Shown here piece by piece: positions 12,566-24,341 of a stretch of 64,000 nucleotides of DNA. The position numbers were made by a program, and so were the translations under genes. Each line of letters opens with the position of its first letter. The stretch's first letter is position 1. The stretch comes from Nilaparvata lugens (lineage: Eukaryota; Arthropoda; Insecta; Hemiptera; Delphacidae). Under the pieces are notes generated by a model. The model saw only the letters and a list, made by a program, of their open reading frames with translations, did no database searches and was not told where the DNA came from. The stretch is from the NCBI RefSeq assembly GCF_014356525.2, contig NC_052515.1:16310493-16374492 (forward strand), written 5' to 3'.

Positions 12566-15389
12566 TTAACCCTTAACCCGTAATACCAGTCTCTGGGACC
12601 GGAGGGGAATTTTTGGTGGCGTGTGTGGCTGCCCTGTTTGTCTGTGATTTCTGGACATTCCAGTAGCTTCTTCGTTAGTTGTCATTGAGTGATACCCAAC
12701 ATGATATATCTGTATATCTGTATGTTTTGCCGTTGCAGAGTTATTACGTCATATTTAATTTTCGCCGGTCTGCAATACCAGATATTACGAGTTGTGTAGT
12801 TTTTCGTCAGTGCTTGAGAGACCGGTATTATGGGCTACGTACAAAGTGTTCGATAACCCCAAATATTGTTTTGTATTTTTTACAGTTTTATCATTACATA
12901 TTAACTGCAGTTCATTAGGTAACAGTCGGGGTTTAGTATTAGAGTTTATTAGTTAGGTTTTTTTGATACTTTTTAGGTTTCATAGTTTTAGTGTTGTTTT
13001 TTTTTTATACATCATGGATATTCCTTCATCAAACCGAAGTTTAGGAGAAACTAAATGAGTATTCTCGTCTCATATTGAAAAAATCCAGTCTCTACTTCAT
13101 GATAATCCTGTAGAGTCTGATGAGGAAGACAGTGACAGCGAAGAAATCGATGACTCTGATAAAGAAGCCAATTTTGTTTATAATGAAGAGGATGATTGCC
13201 AAGAAACGGATGATAGTGATAGTGATAGTGATGCCAATGTTCTGCCTGAAAATGCCGAAGTTCTACCACCTGAAAATGACGAATCAATGGAAGAAGAGTT
13301 TGTACCAATGGTGCCTCCACTTCCCAATGATATCCAAATAGAGGAGTTTTTCTTAGCTAAGGATGGTTGTACTCAATGGAGTTCAAAAGAACCAGCAAGA
13401 AATCGACGTACGCCACAGCATAATATTCTGCGAGGAGGAGAATAATTCAAGTATGGAACATTCTGTTTGATGATGAAATGATAGACACTATAGTAGAGAA
13501 TACTAATGTGAAACTGAATAGTGTAAGAGCGAATATTTCGAATCAGTCTAGCTATTGAGACACAGATAGGAGAGAAATCAATGCATTCATTGGACTTCTT
13601 CTGCTTTCATCTGTCTTCAAGTCAAATCATGAAGACTTTTTGTCTCTGTTTTCTAAAGGACCACTGGGCCGAACAATCTTTCAAGCTACTATGTCATCAA
13701 AGAGGTTCGAATTAATTTTACGATGCCTTAGATTTGATGACTCGTCTACACGAAACGAACGGAAAATTGAAGACAAAGCTGCTGCTATTTCTAACTTATT
13801 TGAGCGATTAATTCTAAACAATCAAGAGTCCTATTTTGTTTCCAACAATGTGATGGTTGATGAAATGCTTGTCCCATTTAGAGGTAGATGCAGCTTTCGC
13901 ATGTACATACCTAGTAAACCGGCGAAGTATGGACTCAAGATAATGTGCCTTGCTGATTCCCGTTCGTCATTTTTATACAATGCATATATATACTCTGGAA
14001 AGTGCAGTGACTCAAAGGGTTTGAACAAATACGAAAAAAAAATTGAAAATACCGTCGCAGTCTGTAGTTCGGTTGTGCAAACCAATTGAAAAAACCAATA
14101 AAAATGTTACTGCGGATAATTGGTTTTCGTCGTTGGAGTTAGTAAATGAACTTGGCAAGAGAGGGCTGACTTATGTTGGCACAATGCGGAAAAACAAAAG
14201 GGAAATTCGGTCTAATTTCCTTGCCCATAAAAGTAGACAAGAAGGTTCAGCCATTTATGGGTTTTCAAATAATAACACTCTTATGTCATATGTCCCTAAA
14301 AAAACAAATCGGTCATATTGATATCCAGTATACACCACACAATTGAAACCGACATAGAAAAACGTAAACCTGAAATTGTGTGTTACTACAATTCAACAAA
14401 ATCTGGTGTTGATACTCTCGATCTAAAATGCGCCAATTATTCAACAAACAGGAGAACAAGAAGATGGCCTCTTGCCATGTTCTACACCATGGTAAATGTA
14501 GCAAGTGTCAATTCATTTGTACTATTCTTGTGCTACAGAGGGAATCCTGTCATTACACGAATCACTTTTGTGAAGGATCTGGCCATGAGTCTAATTGAAC
14601 CTCATCTTCGACGCCGATTGGAAGTACCAAATATTCGCTGTGACATCAAAGAAATTATCCGGAAAATTGTCTCAACCAATCCAGCAGTAGAAATGGAAAG
14701 ACGTGATGATCCTCCAAGTGATCGGTTGGCAAAAAGAAAAACCTGCAGTACATGTCCAACAAAGAAGGAAAGAAAAACGGCTTACAAGTGCATTAAATGC
14801 TCAGCTCCAATATGTTTAGAGTGTAGCAGAAAGTTATGTCTGACTTGCATGAAAGACACTTGCAGCTAAGATAATAATAAAAACCTATGACAGAAACTAT
14901 AGAAATTTGGAATTGTTTACTAGTTACTACACTTTTTCCATTTTCTAAAGTATAAGTTTTTATTCACATGCACAGTTACACAACAGAAATAATATGTTAT
15001 ATTTATGAAGCAAATATATTATGTAAGTCCCTTATAATAAATTAATCTATTATAAGAATTAGAATAAAATAAATGATATTGTTCATGTAATTACGAGTAT
15101 ATGCAAATTTATTTACCTAGCGAAATAAAAAAATTGTGTGGTATTACTAATGATATGCAGGCGCAAAGTTTAATGTGTGCATGCGCGCGTGCGTGTGTAT
15201 ATGTTTGCACAGATGTATAGTTAGAACGTGCAGAAATCTTTGAAATATGCATAATATATAAATAACATGTTTTTTTGTTACTAAAACATTGACATTTGGC
15301 TTACTCAATGCTTGAAAATAGGATACCGGTCTGACAGACCGGTATTATGACTTACATACAAACGAACCACATTATGGGTTAAGGGTTAA
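12566..15389 (+). mobile_element. piggyBac-type DNA transposon
   Basis: Bounded by the TTAA target duplication (12566-12569 and 15386-15389). Terminal inverted repeats begin CCCTTAACCC at both ends. Subterminal words (GTAATACCAG, ACCGGTATTATG) recur inverted near both ends. Removing the element and one TTAA restores continuous Tc1/mariner coding sequence. It carries a broken transposase. Confidence 0.93.
13014..14869 (+). pseudogene. piggyBac transposase (PGBD4-like), multiply broken
   Basis: The likely original start is the ATG at 13014 (MDIPSSNRSLG). Next comes an acidic N-terminal stretch (DSDEEDSD type), then the DDE core: VMVDEMLVPFRGR (first Asp), TADNWFSSLELVNEL (second Asp), STKSGVDTLD (third Asp). 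The C-terminus is cysteine-rich (CSTCPTKKE, CIKCSAPICLECSRKLCLTC), matching the zinc-binding tail of piggyBac transposases that recognises the terminal repeats. Lesions: TGA at 13056, TAA at 13443 with a frameshift, TGA at 13556, and frameshifts near 14075 and 14315. All three catalytic Asp codons survive, but the protein cannot be made whole. Confidence 0.9.
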
Positions 15390-15903
15390 TGTTTCTGCAC
15401 CCCAAGTTGGAAGAACTTGCTTAGGAACATTATTTGGAGGGATATGGTTTTGGCAGGATGAATCTACAGCCCACACAGGGCGCATTTCAATGAATGTGTT
15501 GAGACAAATGTTCCCAGGGCGGCTTATCTCACTAAAGGTGGACTTGAGGTGGCCGGCATGCTCACCCGATTTAAGCATATGCAATCTTTTTCTATGGGGC
15601 TACCTGAAAAATGAAGTTTTCAAAGATCGCCCACATACCTTGGAAGAACTAAAGGAGTAAATCAGAGAAGAGATCCAGGCCTTACCAATATCAGTGTGCC
15701 AAAATGTGTATCAAATATTCAAAAATATGCAACAATAGCATATTGCTGCTCATGGCCGCCATTTAACTGATATAATTTTCAAAAAATTAACAATAAAACC
15801 ATATTCCAAACTGAGTTGAATCCATTGAAGAATTTTTTTCCAAGTTGAACGGTTCATTACATATAACCCTTCCTAACTTGTCAATCGGCTCTGCCCCACC
15901 CTG

Positions 15904-16425
15904 TATAATCTGAAATTGATTCAACAAGATATATCTGATGATCTATTGTAAGTTTCTGGCTAAAATAATTGAGTTGCTCTTTAAGTTGAAATTTTTCAAG
16001 CTGCATAAATACAGACAAACTGTATCACATGAGTTTGATAACATAGTTCTCAATAATAGAGAAAAATTGGATGGAAATTTCCATAAAATTTTATAGCGAA
16101 ATTTTGATCTTGATCTTTGAATCTAAATATTGTATGCTGACCAGGGTTAAAGGTTATTTTAAATATAAGGATACTGTTGATATTAAGGAAGATAAGACCC
16201 TACCTAAAATTTTAAGAGCTATATTAGTAATAGTTTTATCCATGTTTGTATTGGTACCTGTATCACTAGGAAGATCTTCACATAATACATGTACATGACA
16301 CTTGAAACTTTTAACACCACACAATTTAATCCAAAATAGGCACTATCAGTAGGTCCATCTTAATATTCCTGTAATTTGGTAGTACACTTGGCAACTTATT
16401 CGAAGTATTCCATAATATTGTCACC
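15904..16425 (+). other. Rest of the retrotransposon leader
   Basis: Sequence between the mariner insertion and the gag start. Short open stretches (for example 16071-16298) have no recognisable product and are not supported as genes. Confidence 0.45.
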
Positions 16426-18100
16426 ATGAACTAGTCGCCGGCTAACTCACAAATTTCCTACTTTAGCGACCGCCCCCAAAACCCTACGACCTTGACACCG
16501 ACTGATCAACAACCCCAGGACAATGCAGCGGAGACCCCACGGGAGAGAGAAGGAGGCAGCATATGCTCCATCAATTTCGACCCGCAAAACCTGGCCCAAT
16601 TGTCTTCTACTAGGATCGATAACGTCGTCGATGTGATAAATTCCGATGAGAGTACAGCTGGCGGAGATGAAGGAGTGAGGGCGTCCGATCCGGTGCCGAC
16701 GTCTCTGCAGATCGCTCCAAGCGTCGCCGAGGGAACAGAGAATGCCGCCACCCAATCACCATCGGATGTAGCCAGTCAACCGCCATCCGCCACAACCAAT
16801 CTAGAAAAACGCAACACCACATTAGACTCTTCAGTCGGTTATGCTACCAATCTCATGGCAAATGATTCCATGAATGAATTTAAACTCATACTCAGCCAAG
16901 CCTTGGCAGGGCAGACTAAAGAAATAAAAGCAACCCGGGAAGCTATACAGGAAAACATCAAAACTGTCCAGGACGACATCAAAAATGTACAAGAAGATAT
17001 CAAAACGGTCAGACAAGATGTCAAAACTATTGATGGAAAATTTTCTAGCTTCAAAGTGGAAGTGAGAAGTATGATAGACATTAAAATAGATACACAATCT
17101 TCAGTCATCAAAGAGTTAGCAACCCATATAGATGAAGTCACTTGTCAAGTAAATGAGCGATTGGATGAGGTACCCTGGGAAGTAGGAAAACAGGTGGATG
17201 TATTAGGCAAAGAGTTAGGTACCACTATCATGGGAACTATAATGAGAAAAGTGTTAGAAAATAAATGTGAGATAGAATCAAAAGTAGAGGAAAATAATAA
17301 TAAAATAGTAAAAATAGTCAAAGAACAGAGTAACGTGCAGACATGTATAGCAAACTTAAAGGAGTAGTGGACAAAATCGAGAGAGAAATACGGCAGGTTA
17401 GAGAATGCCATAGGGGGACAACAACTAAAGATAACCAATTTATACAATGAAATGAATGAGAACAGGAAAGCTATGGACAATAAGTGGACCGCAAACGAGG
17501 AAAGAGTCTCCAGAATAGAGACACGTATGGAAAGTATCCCAGTTAGTCGAATGCATTATACACCGACTGAAGTAGTGAATGGCACTCAACTTTTCCAAAA
17601 TCTTGGAAAATTTGATAACTCCTACCGTCACATGCAACCCAGACCATTTGTAGATCAAATAAGACCCATTCAGGAATTGATACACACCTCTTGGTTAGTA
17701 TGGCGTTTCCAACTGTCCAGTCTATTACTCGGCGAGCCGCTGATGTTCTTCCAGAGCCGGATGCGAGATATTAATAGCCTGGAGGACTACTTCTCCCAGT
17801 TCCTGCAGCAATATTGGAGCAAACGTAAACAGATGGACGCACTATCAGAGATTATATCATGCACATATGATAATAGAGGCAGACATTCTTATACAGAATT
17901 TGTGGCTAACGTGATGTATAAGAATTCTCAACTAGACGAATCTTTAGCTGACTCATCACTAGCTAATATACTATCCAAAAAAGCTTCCTTTCTGTGTTCG
18001 CATGACACTGGCAGTATCTCCTATTTCCAGTTGTAAAGAACTGATAGAACATTTACATTGTATCCAATCCGTTACTTCTGAATCAAATCACATAAACAGT
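16426..18100 (+). pseudogene. Gag-like protein of the long-LTR element
   Basis: The ATG at 16426 is followed by a TAG as codon 3. The same frame then runs to a TAG at 17365-17367 and on to 18036, so only two stops break about 535 codons. The first residues align with the gag copy at 57803 (PANS, then TPRERE, then SSTRID), which supports this start. Order: low-complexity N-terminus; a long coiled coil (about 16890-17340, repeated KTVQDDIK-type heptads); then a capsid-like region (LGKFDNSYRH, RPFVDQIRPIQEL, WRFQLSSLLLGEPLMFF, FLQQYWSKRKQMDAL). Near 17980 an A-rich run (CCAAAAAAGC) marks a +1 frame change into the next frame, which continues LIEHLHCIQS. Structural protein of virus-like particles by family; inactive here. 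Confidence 0.75.
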
Positions 18101-19486
18101 CGAGCAGGAAATTTTACTCAATCTCAAAATAATAATAACAGTTTCAGAAAAAATTACAATAATGAAAATCACTTAGCAAATGCTGGAACAAATGCGCAAA
18201 GTGCAAAGTATGCTGAGAATACCAACAGAGGTCAATCATTTGATAGTAAGTACAGAAATAAGTTTCAGTATCAAAACAGTAAACGGTATCATAAAGAAGC
18301 ACATTATGACAGCAGACATCATTGGAATAGAAATAATAAACAGGATATAAATTTCACAAAACAGGACAATAATAATCCAAATCATCATAGAATAGACACA
18401 TCATATACAGTGGCATGCACAATAAAAACAAACCAACAACAACCTACAGTTAACCAACAACCAGAACAAAGCCACCACCGCAACCACCTGCCACCAAATA
18501 AAGAAGTCAAACATGCATCAAACTCAATCTGTGAAAAGCAACCCATATTAAGCCTACTATTTCCCCCTGAAAATCTACTACTACCAACCAGCCCACCACC
18601 GAAAATAATCTACAGTAGCAACACAGAAATAATTAGAGAGTTGCCAATAATAAAATCTGAAAATCATATACTGCCTCCATGCACTGAACATGTGTACCAG
18701 TATGCAACACCCCCACAAACTACCCGGTTTGAGCAGCCACCACCCAAGCATCATTGGATCTACCCGCGGCACACTAGGTTCAAGGAGCAAACCGCCACCA
18801 AGGCAAGCCAAAAGTGTGACCGGCAGGACGACGCCAGAGTGAAGCCTAGGGTCCAACACTGGAAGGCCCACCGGAGGGAGCAACAAGGAAGGCCACAAAA
18901 GAGAGGTTATTGTCCTCATGCTAAATTCAAATACCGCAAAAGGGATATCAAGGAACCAGATGACATTCGGAGGAAGGCAGCATGCAGACAACAGCGAAAT
19001 GTATGGGATAATGAGACCAACATGCACCCAGAGCACACATGGTTCAAGCAAGCAGCTTACCGTCGTGATTGCAACTACAGGATAAATAAAAGGAATATGC
19101 TAAAAGTAAATGGAAAATAAATAACGGATACAGGCATAGATTATGATGAAAGAAATTATTATAGGAAATTAATGGATGATAAAAAGTGTGAAATAAAATT
19201 GAAAGGAATAGTGAATTGTTTATTGAAAACGGGAGTATATGATTGTTGTTTATTGATAGGTTATGTTATGGATAGTGTAATGAAAATGCTGATTTACTTT
19301 GTTATAATTTTTGGTATGACAATGTTGTCAATTAAAGAAAATATTATTAATGTAATAAGGAATGAGGGTGTATCTTATATTGAGAAAGTTGATTCTAAAA
19401 TTTACAAAACTAATTCGAAACTCAGAAGAATTCAAAATACGCAAAGTGAAAATCCTAGGCTATCACAGATAAGAGAGTTGATGTAG
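18002..19486 (+). pseudogene. Gag C-terminal low-complexity region plus a DTG protease trace
   Basis: This frame continues gag after the frame change: an Asn/Gln/His/Pro-rich tail without CCHC zinc knuckles, then a basic stretch ending KVNGK before a TAA at 19118-19120. Beyond the stop the same frame reads ITDTGIDYDERNYYRKLM and is open to 19486. VNGK followed by DTG is how retroviral-type aspartic proteases begin, so I read 19111-19486 as a decayed protease. The flap and the ILG end are not evident. No RT follows. Asn-rich proteins like this are sometimes mis-named GATA zinc finger protein 14-like. Confidence 0.5.
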
Positions 19487-19708
19487 AACCGGTTGTCAGA
19501 ACCGCCAGATTATTCACAAAATCAAAATCAAATGCCTATAATCTCAAGCTATATTATCAAGACATTGAAAGATAAGAAGGTAAAAAAAATTGCATGGTTT
19601 CCTGTAAAGTCGGTATACGGGCGAAAGTTTTACGTGACAACGACTTTGAGTGGTAAAATAATTTTAATGTGAATATTCATTCGTATAGTAGGAAGAAGGA
19701 TGAAATAA

Positions 19709-19997
19709 TAACTCACAATGAGAGTGAGTGAGAGGCACGCGTCCCTTCCACTCGGGCATGGTTAGCCCGCGCCCACCTAAGAGCGAGAGAGACAACCATT
19801 GAATTGACATTTTGAATTAGTGGCGCAGTCACAGGAGATTGCTTGCGGCGCCTGCGCAGGTTGACTGCTCCGTTTCACTCTCTCTCCAGGTGAATGCCTT
19901 CTGGTGCGTGCGTTGCTCGCCACTGCTCCTATTTGTGCTCTTTCCAGACGACCGTGAACCGAAACGAACGCTCTCACTCGCTCTCATTGTGAGCGCA
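19709..19997. repeat. GC-rich block with inverted-repeat ends
   Basis: The left arm (from 19711, CTCACAATGAGAG) and the right arm (from 19971, ending CTCTCATTGTGAG) pair over about 26 bases with few mismatches. They enclose some 240 bp that is far more GC-rich than its surroundings. It may be a small non-autonomous DNA element or a regulatory block. No target duplication was defined. Confidence 0.5.
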
Positions 19998-21070
19998 TAA
20001 CGTGGGAACGTAACGCAGTTTCTTCAAGTGTCTCCCGGCAAACCAATTTATAAGACGTTATCACGTCAATAATAATATTTTGATGGAATGTCACTTGCCT
20101 TATCATGTACTAAATACATACCCGGTACCTAACAAACACCAAACAACTCAATCATCCAGCAGACAAGTGCCCAATGCGACCAGCGAAACCAATGCCTAAA
20201 AACAAATAAATAGAAAATTTAGAAGCCATCTGTAACACCATCATCACTCACAAACCAATAGAATAATAGTTATCCAAATTAAAGCCAGCTTACCGTATAA
20301 ATCAAAGACAGCAAAATGGCGACAGCTGAGTAAACAAAAGCCAGCAAATCGTTTGTACACTGTCACGTATCCGAGTAGCCAATGCCCAATGAATTGCCAA
20401 AATGGCTTACCCCAGAAGTTCAAGTGTCATAAAATGTGAATTATATGTAAAAGTATTGTAAAAAGTACTTTATTATTATTACTAATGTGTTAATCAAAGG
20501 GAGAAAATAAATAAAATTATCTGCCAAGTGATAAAACCGCATTGTCTCCACCAAAGAATGTTAAGCCAAAGTTCCATGTGTTAATGACTGAGAATTTCTT
20601 GTCAATGAATTACCAAAGATTAGCTATTAAAATTACTCATTGTGTAAACATAAAGCCCAAATTAATTAAGAAAGAGAAATCAAATGTATAAGCCACTATT
20701 CAATATCGAGAAAAATGAAATGTAAGATTTTACAAGCCGGAGAATTATAGTGCTGTTAGGTTGGCAATGATTTTGCACCAACGTTCAAATTTGCTTCCAG
20801 CTGAGGGCGGAAGTGCTAGTCGAAAAAGACGTTTATGTTTTGTATAGAGGAGGAGATGATTTATATTTATGTATTGTATGTAGTAGGAGGTTAGCCGATG
20901 TAAGGCATATATATTCGAATTGAATTCATTTGTTATTATATTTATTGTTGAACTTTCAGGAGACAGGATTCTCATTAGATCTATTAACACTTTGTAACTT
21001 GTATGATTTCTGATCCAAAACCAACAGGATCATAAAAACCATATTATACTCTCAAATTATCGTTTTGTAT

Positions 21071-21091
21071 CAGAAACCAGAGGGTGCATTA
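21071..21091 (+). other. Candidate polypurine tract
   Basis: The purine-rich stretch CAGAAACCAGAGGG lies just upstream of the 3' LTR start at 21092, the position expected for the tract. It is followed by TGCATTA, so the match is imperfect. Confidence 0.35.
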
Positions 21092-23341
21092 TGTCACATG
21101 GTATTTTAGCACCATAAAATATTTTTGAAATGAATTATTGAACTCTAATGGAATTATAAAATAGAAAGGAAAGATAGCCTAGTCAAAGTACCACTCAAGT
21201 AAAATCGAATGTTATTAGCGATAAAGAGTAATCATATTATCTAAAGCAATAAGAAAAAACATGCATAATTGTAATTCAACAATAATGAGGATCCATTGGC
21301 AGAATTAAAAATTATAAAGCGGCTTATTTATTATTGGCAGATCATAAAAAAAAGTTAGCATGTACATTTGAGGTTAGAATTGTTTGTTTATGTTTTGAAA
21401 TGAATCAATCGATCTAGGATAAATCGATAGTTATTTGAATCAACACCTAACAAATCAGCTGATTGTTCGATCAACCAGTATAAGTTGAATTATAAAGTTT
21501 ACTCACAAAATATGTATTATATATACTAGGGAAGGTTTATGTAAATAAATAGGGACAACTATTATTGCTGCATGAATATTTATCACAATCTAAAAAAGTA
21601 TAAAAACCAAGAGTATAAAAAGCTCATATAAAAAATTGAATGTACACTGTGTGATAGTATCGTATATCACGATTTATTTATTAGAATAATCTAAGACAAT
21701 CACTCCATCTATTTATATAAAAGTTTTTTATCTATCTTTCTATAAATAAGTTGAAGAAACCCTGAATCTGAAGTAACCAATTGTATTGAGTCTTGCTAAA
21801 TTAGGAAGCCAATCAGAAGGAAGCTCACAAATCGTTCAAGGAAGAGATGAAATTTTTCTGGAAATCACCTCTTTTTGGCTTGTGATCTCGATCTGTGAGG
21901 ATGCACATGGAAATTAGGGTTCTTTCTTCCTGTTAAATTTCAAAAATTATCAAACCAATCCCTTTTTTGAATGTGAACTATTTGTAATTAATGTTTATTT
22001 ATCTGTGAACTCAGTGTTGTTAAAGAGTTCTTAATTGTAATCTATTCCCATAAATGTACCTTTAATACTGAAAGAAATCTATAAGAAATCTGGACCACAT
22101 GCGAGCCCAGCCGAGACAAAAAGGACCTGAATAATTAATTATTGGAAATAATTAATTTACTCCACAAGACCTCCAAGAACATCATTAATGTGAGTGTTAG
22201 TTCAAAGGAGCTCGTTTTTTAAAGGCCTTTTAATAAGAGTTGGGGAATTAATCAAAGCGCTATATAAATTAATTCTAGTCAAAGAAAATTTGCAACATGT
22301 TGAGTGCTATCTTATAGTCTATAAGAACGTTTTATGAATTTATTTGATTTATGTAGGAAGCTTACTTCCATGCACGGCACGGACTTGTAAAAAACCCTGA
22401 GATTTTTAAATGTTAGTTTTATCAATTATTATTTGCTAATTGATCGAAGCATGTCCTATTAAATCTACCGACCAAACAGGCTTTGAGTTGAAGAATTCTG
22501 AATTGGCTTGAAGTCCAAGTATCAGTATTAAATATAATATATATATATATATATATATATTTTTTAAAAACTCACAACGGTGAATGCTATCAAGCCTTGT
22601 GATAATCATTTAATTTATAGAAAAGAATTTATTTAAAGAAAATTATAGATATAAAAATATTCTTATATACATTATTTTCATGGGAATATATTTTGTGTTT
22701 TATGTCAGCATACAAAATCATAGAAGTTTTTATTATTTCCTAATTCATCTCGTGATATACAGTTTGAGCTGTCTCAGTGCCAAGAGAGAATATTCTGCAG
22801 CATATACAATTAGTGAATCAATTAATATTGATCTCATTGAGAGTATTCAGTATTTATCATCCTTCGATGATAGTCATACTGGTCCGCCAGAAAAAACATA
22901 TTGATAATTATATTAATAAGGTTCCAGTTATATCATATAAGGATCCAGAGAGCTTCTAGTACTGGCGTTGTAAGTTCTAAGTAACTCCAGAAGGATAAAT
23001 TGGTGGATACCTGTATTCATAGCGAGCGTTTTAAAGATCAACTAGAAAAAACCATAGTTGGTCTTCATTATCTTCGATTGGATACATGGTTACTGGTAAT
23101 CAGTCATCAACTGTCTTTTTGATTTCCTTATAGGTATTCTTCAAGAACTTCACAGAAGCAGCGGTAAGAATCATTAATCACCAGTCATTGAACCTTGTGG
23201 TGATCAATTATATTTGGAAAATTCATGCATCTACCACTGAGCTTGAGCTGCGGTTTGAACCCAGCAATTTTGCGAGCCAGATGCCCTTAACTTTCTGCGA
23301 ATTTATTCGCAAAATAGGGATTTGCAATTTACCACTTCACA
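21092..23341 (+). repeat. 3' LTR (2250 bp) of the gag-only retrotransposon
   Basis: Copy of 9793-12048. Differences include about 36 extra bases near 21638-21673 containing a near-palindrome (GTGATAGTATCGTATATCAC), a longer AT run near 22536-22560, and loss of about 60 bp near 23320. ATGC follows at 23342. Confidence 0.88.
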
Positions 23342-23345
23342 ATGC

Positions 23346-24161
23346 TAAAAGACGAACTTTAAACCCTTAAAAACCACCCTTAGAGTTGGAATATCACCAA
23401 AACGTTTCTTAGTGAGCACCTAGGACGTATAAGGAAGCTATATTCTAAGTTTTGTTGCAATCCATCCAGTAGTTTTCCAGAAATCGTGACCAGTGAGTCA
23501 GTGAGATAAGAATTTTATAAGTATAGATTAGATTTAATTTTAATTTACCTCATTTCCAACTACAGCATTAATTCGGAAGTTTACATTTCCTACTTCGGCT
23601 ACCTTTGTAGACCGACAACCTATCAATTCAACAAACTACTTTATCAGATCATTCTCTTCTATACATAGTTCATTCTGCCTAGATCACAAAAATTCGTTGC
23701 CATCTATGCCTTTGCAAGTTGGGCGAAGATCAACATAACCTATAATTACGAGGTACAGTTTCCTAACCTCAAAGTTTCTGACTGTTTATTTGGTTTTTAC
23801 TTCAATAATCCCAAGTTCATAAATATTCATTTCCGTGCATGTTCATGCCCCATTGTAGAACGTCACACATGCCGACACAACATAAGCCATTAAACATTGA
23901 GAAACATCACTCAGGGTTTATGATTATAATTCCGGTTTTTAGTTTAATTGTTCAAAATTTATATTTATTTGGTGCATGGTCATGCCCCTCCATGGAGCAG
24001 AACGTGACAGTATATAATTATGGAATGGTAATATGATACCGACTGCTGGTAGACAACCTCTTGAATTATGTCACAACTTTTGTCTTGTGTTACATTTCTC
24101 ATAATTTGCAATCATTTTATTTTGCTTACATGTATAATTTGCTGAGTTTCAAGACATGGCT
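23346..24161. other. Unassigned DNA, no gene seen
   Basis: Begins with a stretch (to about 23535) that looks like the end of a common insect non-autonomous element (GTGACCAGTGAGTCAGTGAG, then ATAAGAATTTTATAAGTATAG). The rest is AT-rich without supported coding. Confidence 0.35.
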
Positions 24162-24169
24162 GTGGTGTA

Positions 24170-24341
24170 CAGGGGTGCCCATCCCCCCAATGGTCCATGT
24201 CGCCAAATTTCCCCCCAAAATTCTTAAAATTTGGTATCCATTTAGGTACTTAAAAACTGTATATTGAAAAATCCCCCCCAAAATTCAGCCTCTTGCGACT
24301 CTCGCAACTTGCAACATCAAAACATGCTGTGGGCACCCCTG
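24170..24341. mobile_element. hAT-type MITE
   Basis: 172 bp with 12 bp perfect terminal inverted repeats (CAGGGGTGCCCA / TGGGCACCCCTG) and a perfect 8 bp target duplication GTGGTGTA (24162-24169 and 24342-24349). No coding capacity. TIR style and 8 bp duplication are typical of the hAT superfamily. Confidence 0.92.

Larger units (their letters stand above)
12154..15903 (+). mobile_element. Palindromic Tc1/mariner-type element, split by a piggyBac insertion
   Basis: Ends CAGGGTGGGGCAGAGCC and its inverted copy, flanked by TA on both sides (12152-12153 and 15904-15905). The first ~360 bp (12154 to about 12515) are a diverged inverted copy of the last ~360 bp (about 15545-15903), including transposase 3' coding sequence. 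The element is therefore tail-to-tail and lacks a normal 5' half. The central plus-strand frame reads VTSQRYVTMLL, then across the piggyBac site FLHPKLEE, FGGIWFWQDESTAHTGR (second catalytic Asp), WPACSPDLSICNLFLWGYLK and PHTLEELKE. The third catalytic position, usually CDFFLW, is Asn here. Frameshifts and stops make it dead. Without piggyBac it is about 0.93 kb. Confidence 0.85.
19487..21091 (+). other. 3' internal region of the gag-only retrotransposon, no pol
   Basis: About 1.6 kb where pol would be expected. I see no RT, RNase H or integrase motif in any frame. It holds an inverted-repeat block (19709-19997) and AT-rich sequence. Confidence 0.6.
9793..23341 (+). mobile_element. Long-LTR retrotransposon with gag but no pol (Ty3/gypsy-like by inference)
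   Basis: Direct repeats of about 2.25 kb (9793-12048 and 21092-23341) both start TGTCA and end CACTTCACA. They are flanked by a 4 bp target duplication ATGC (9789-9792 and 23342-23345). Between them lie a plus-strand gag-like pseudogene and a trace of a DTG protease; no RT, RNase H or integrase is seen. A Tc1/mariner element carrying a piggyBac element sits in the 5' leader. Without these insertions the element is about 9.8 kb. Long LTRs and a 4 bp duplication fit the Ty3/gypsy group, but without pol this is inference. Confidence 0.85.

Noticed and set aside
16447..17480. Minus-strand ORFs opposite gag
   Set aside because: Shadows of the plus-strand gag frame; no independent motif.
9793..23341. 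Segmental duplication of a host locus as explanation for the 2.25 kb direct repeats
   Set aside because: TG...CA ends, an ATGC duplication outside, and a gag gene between them fit an LTR element better.
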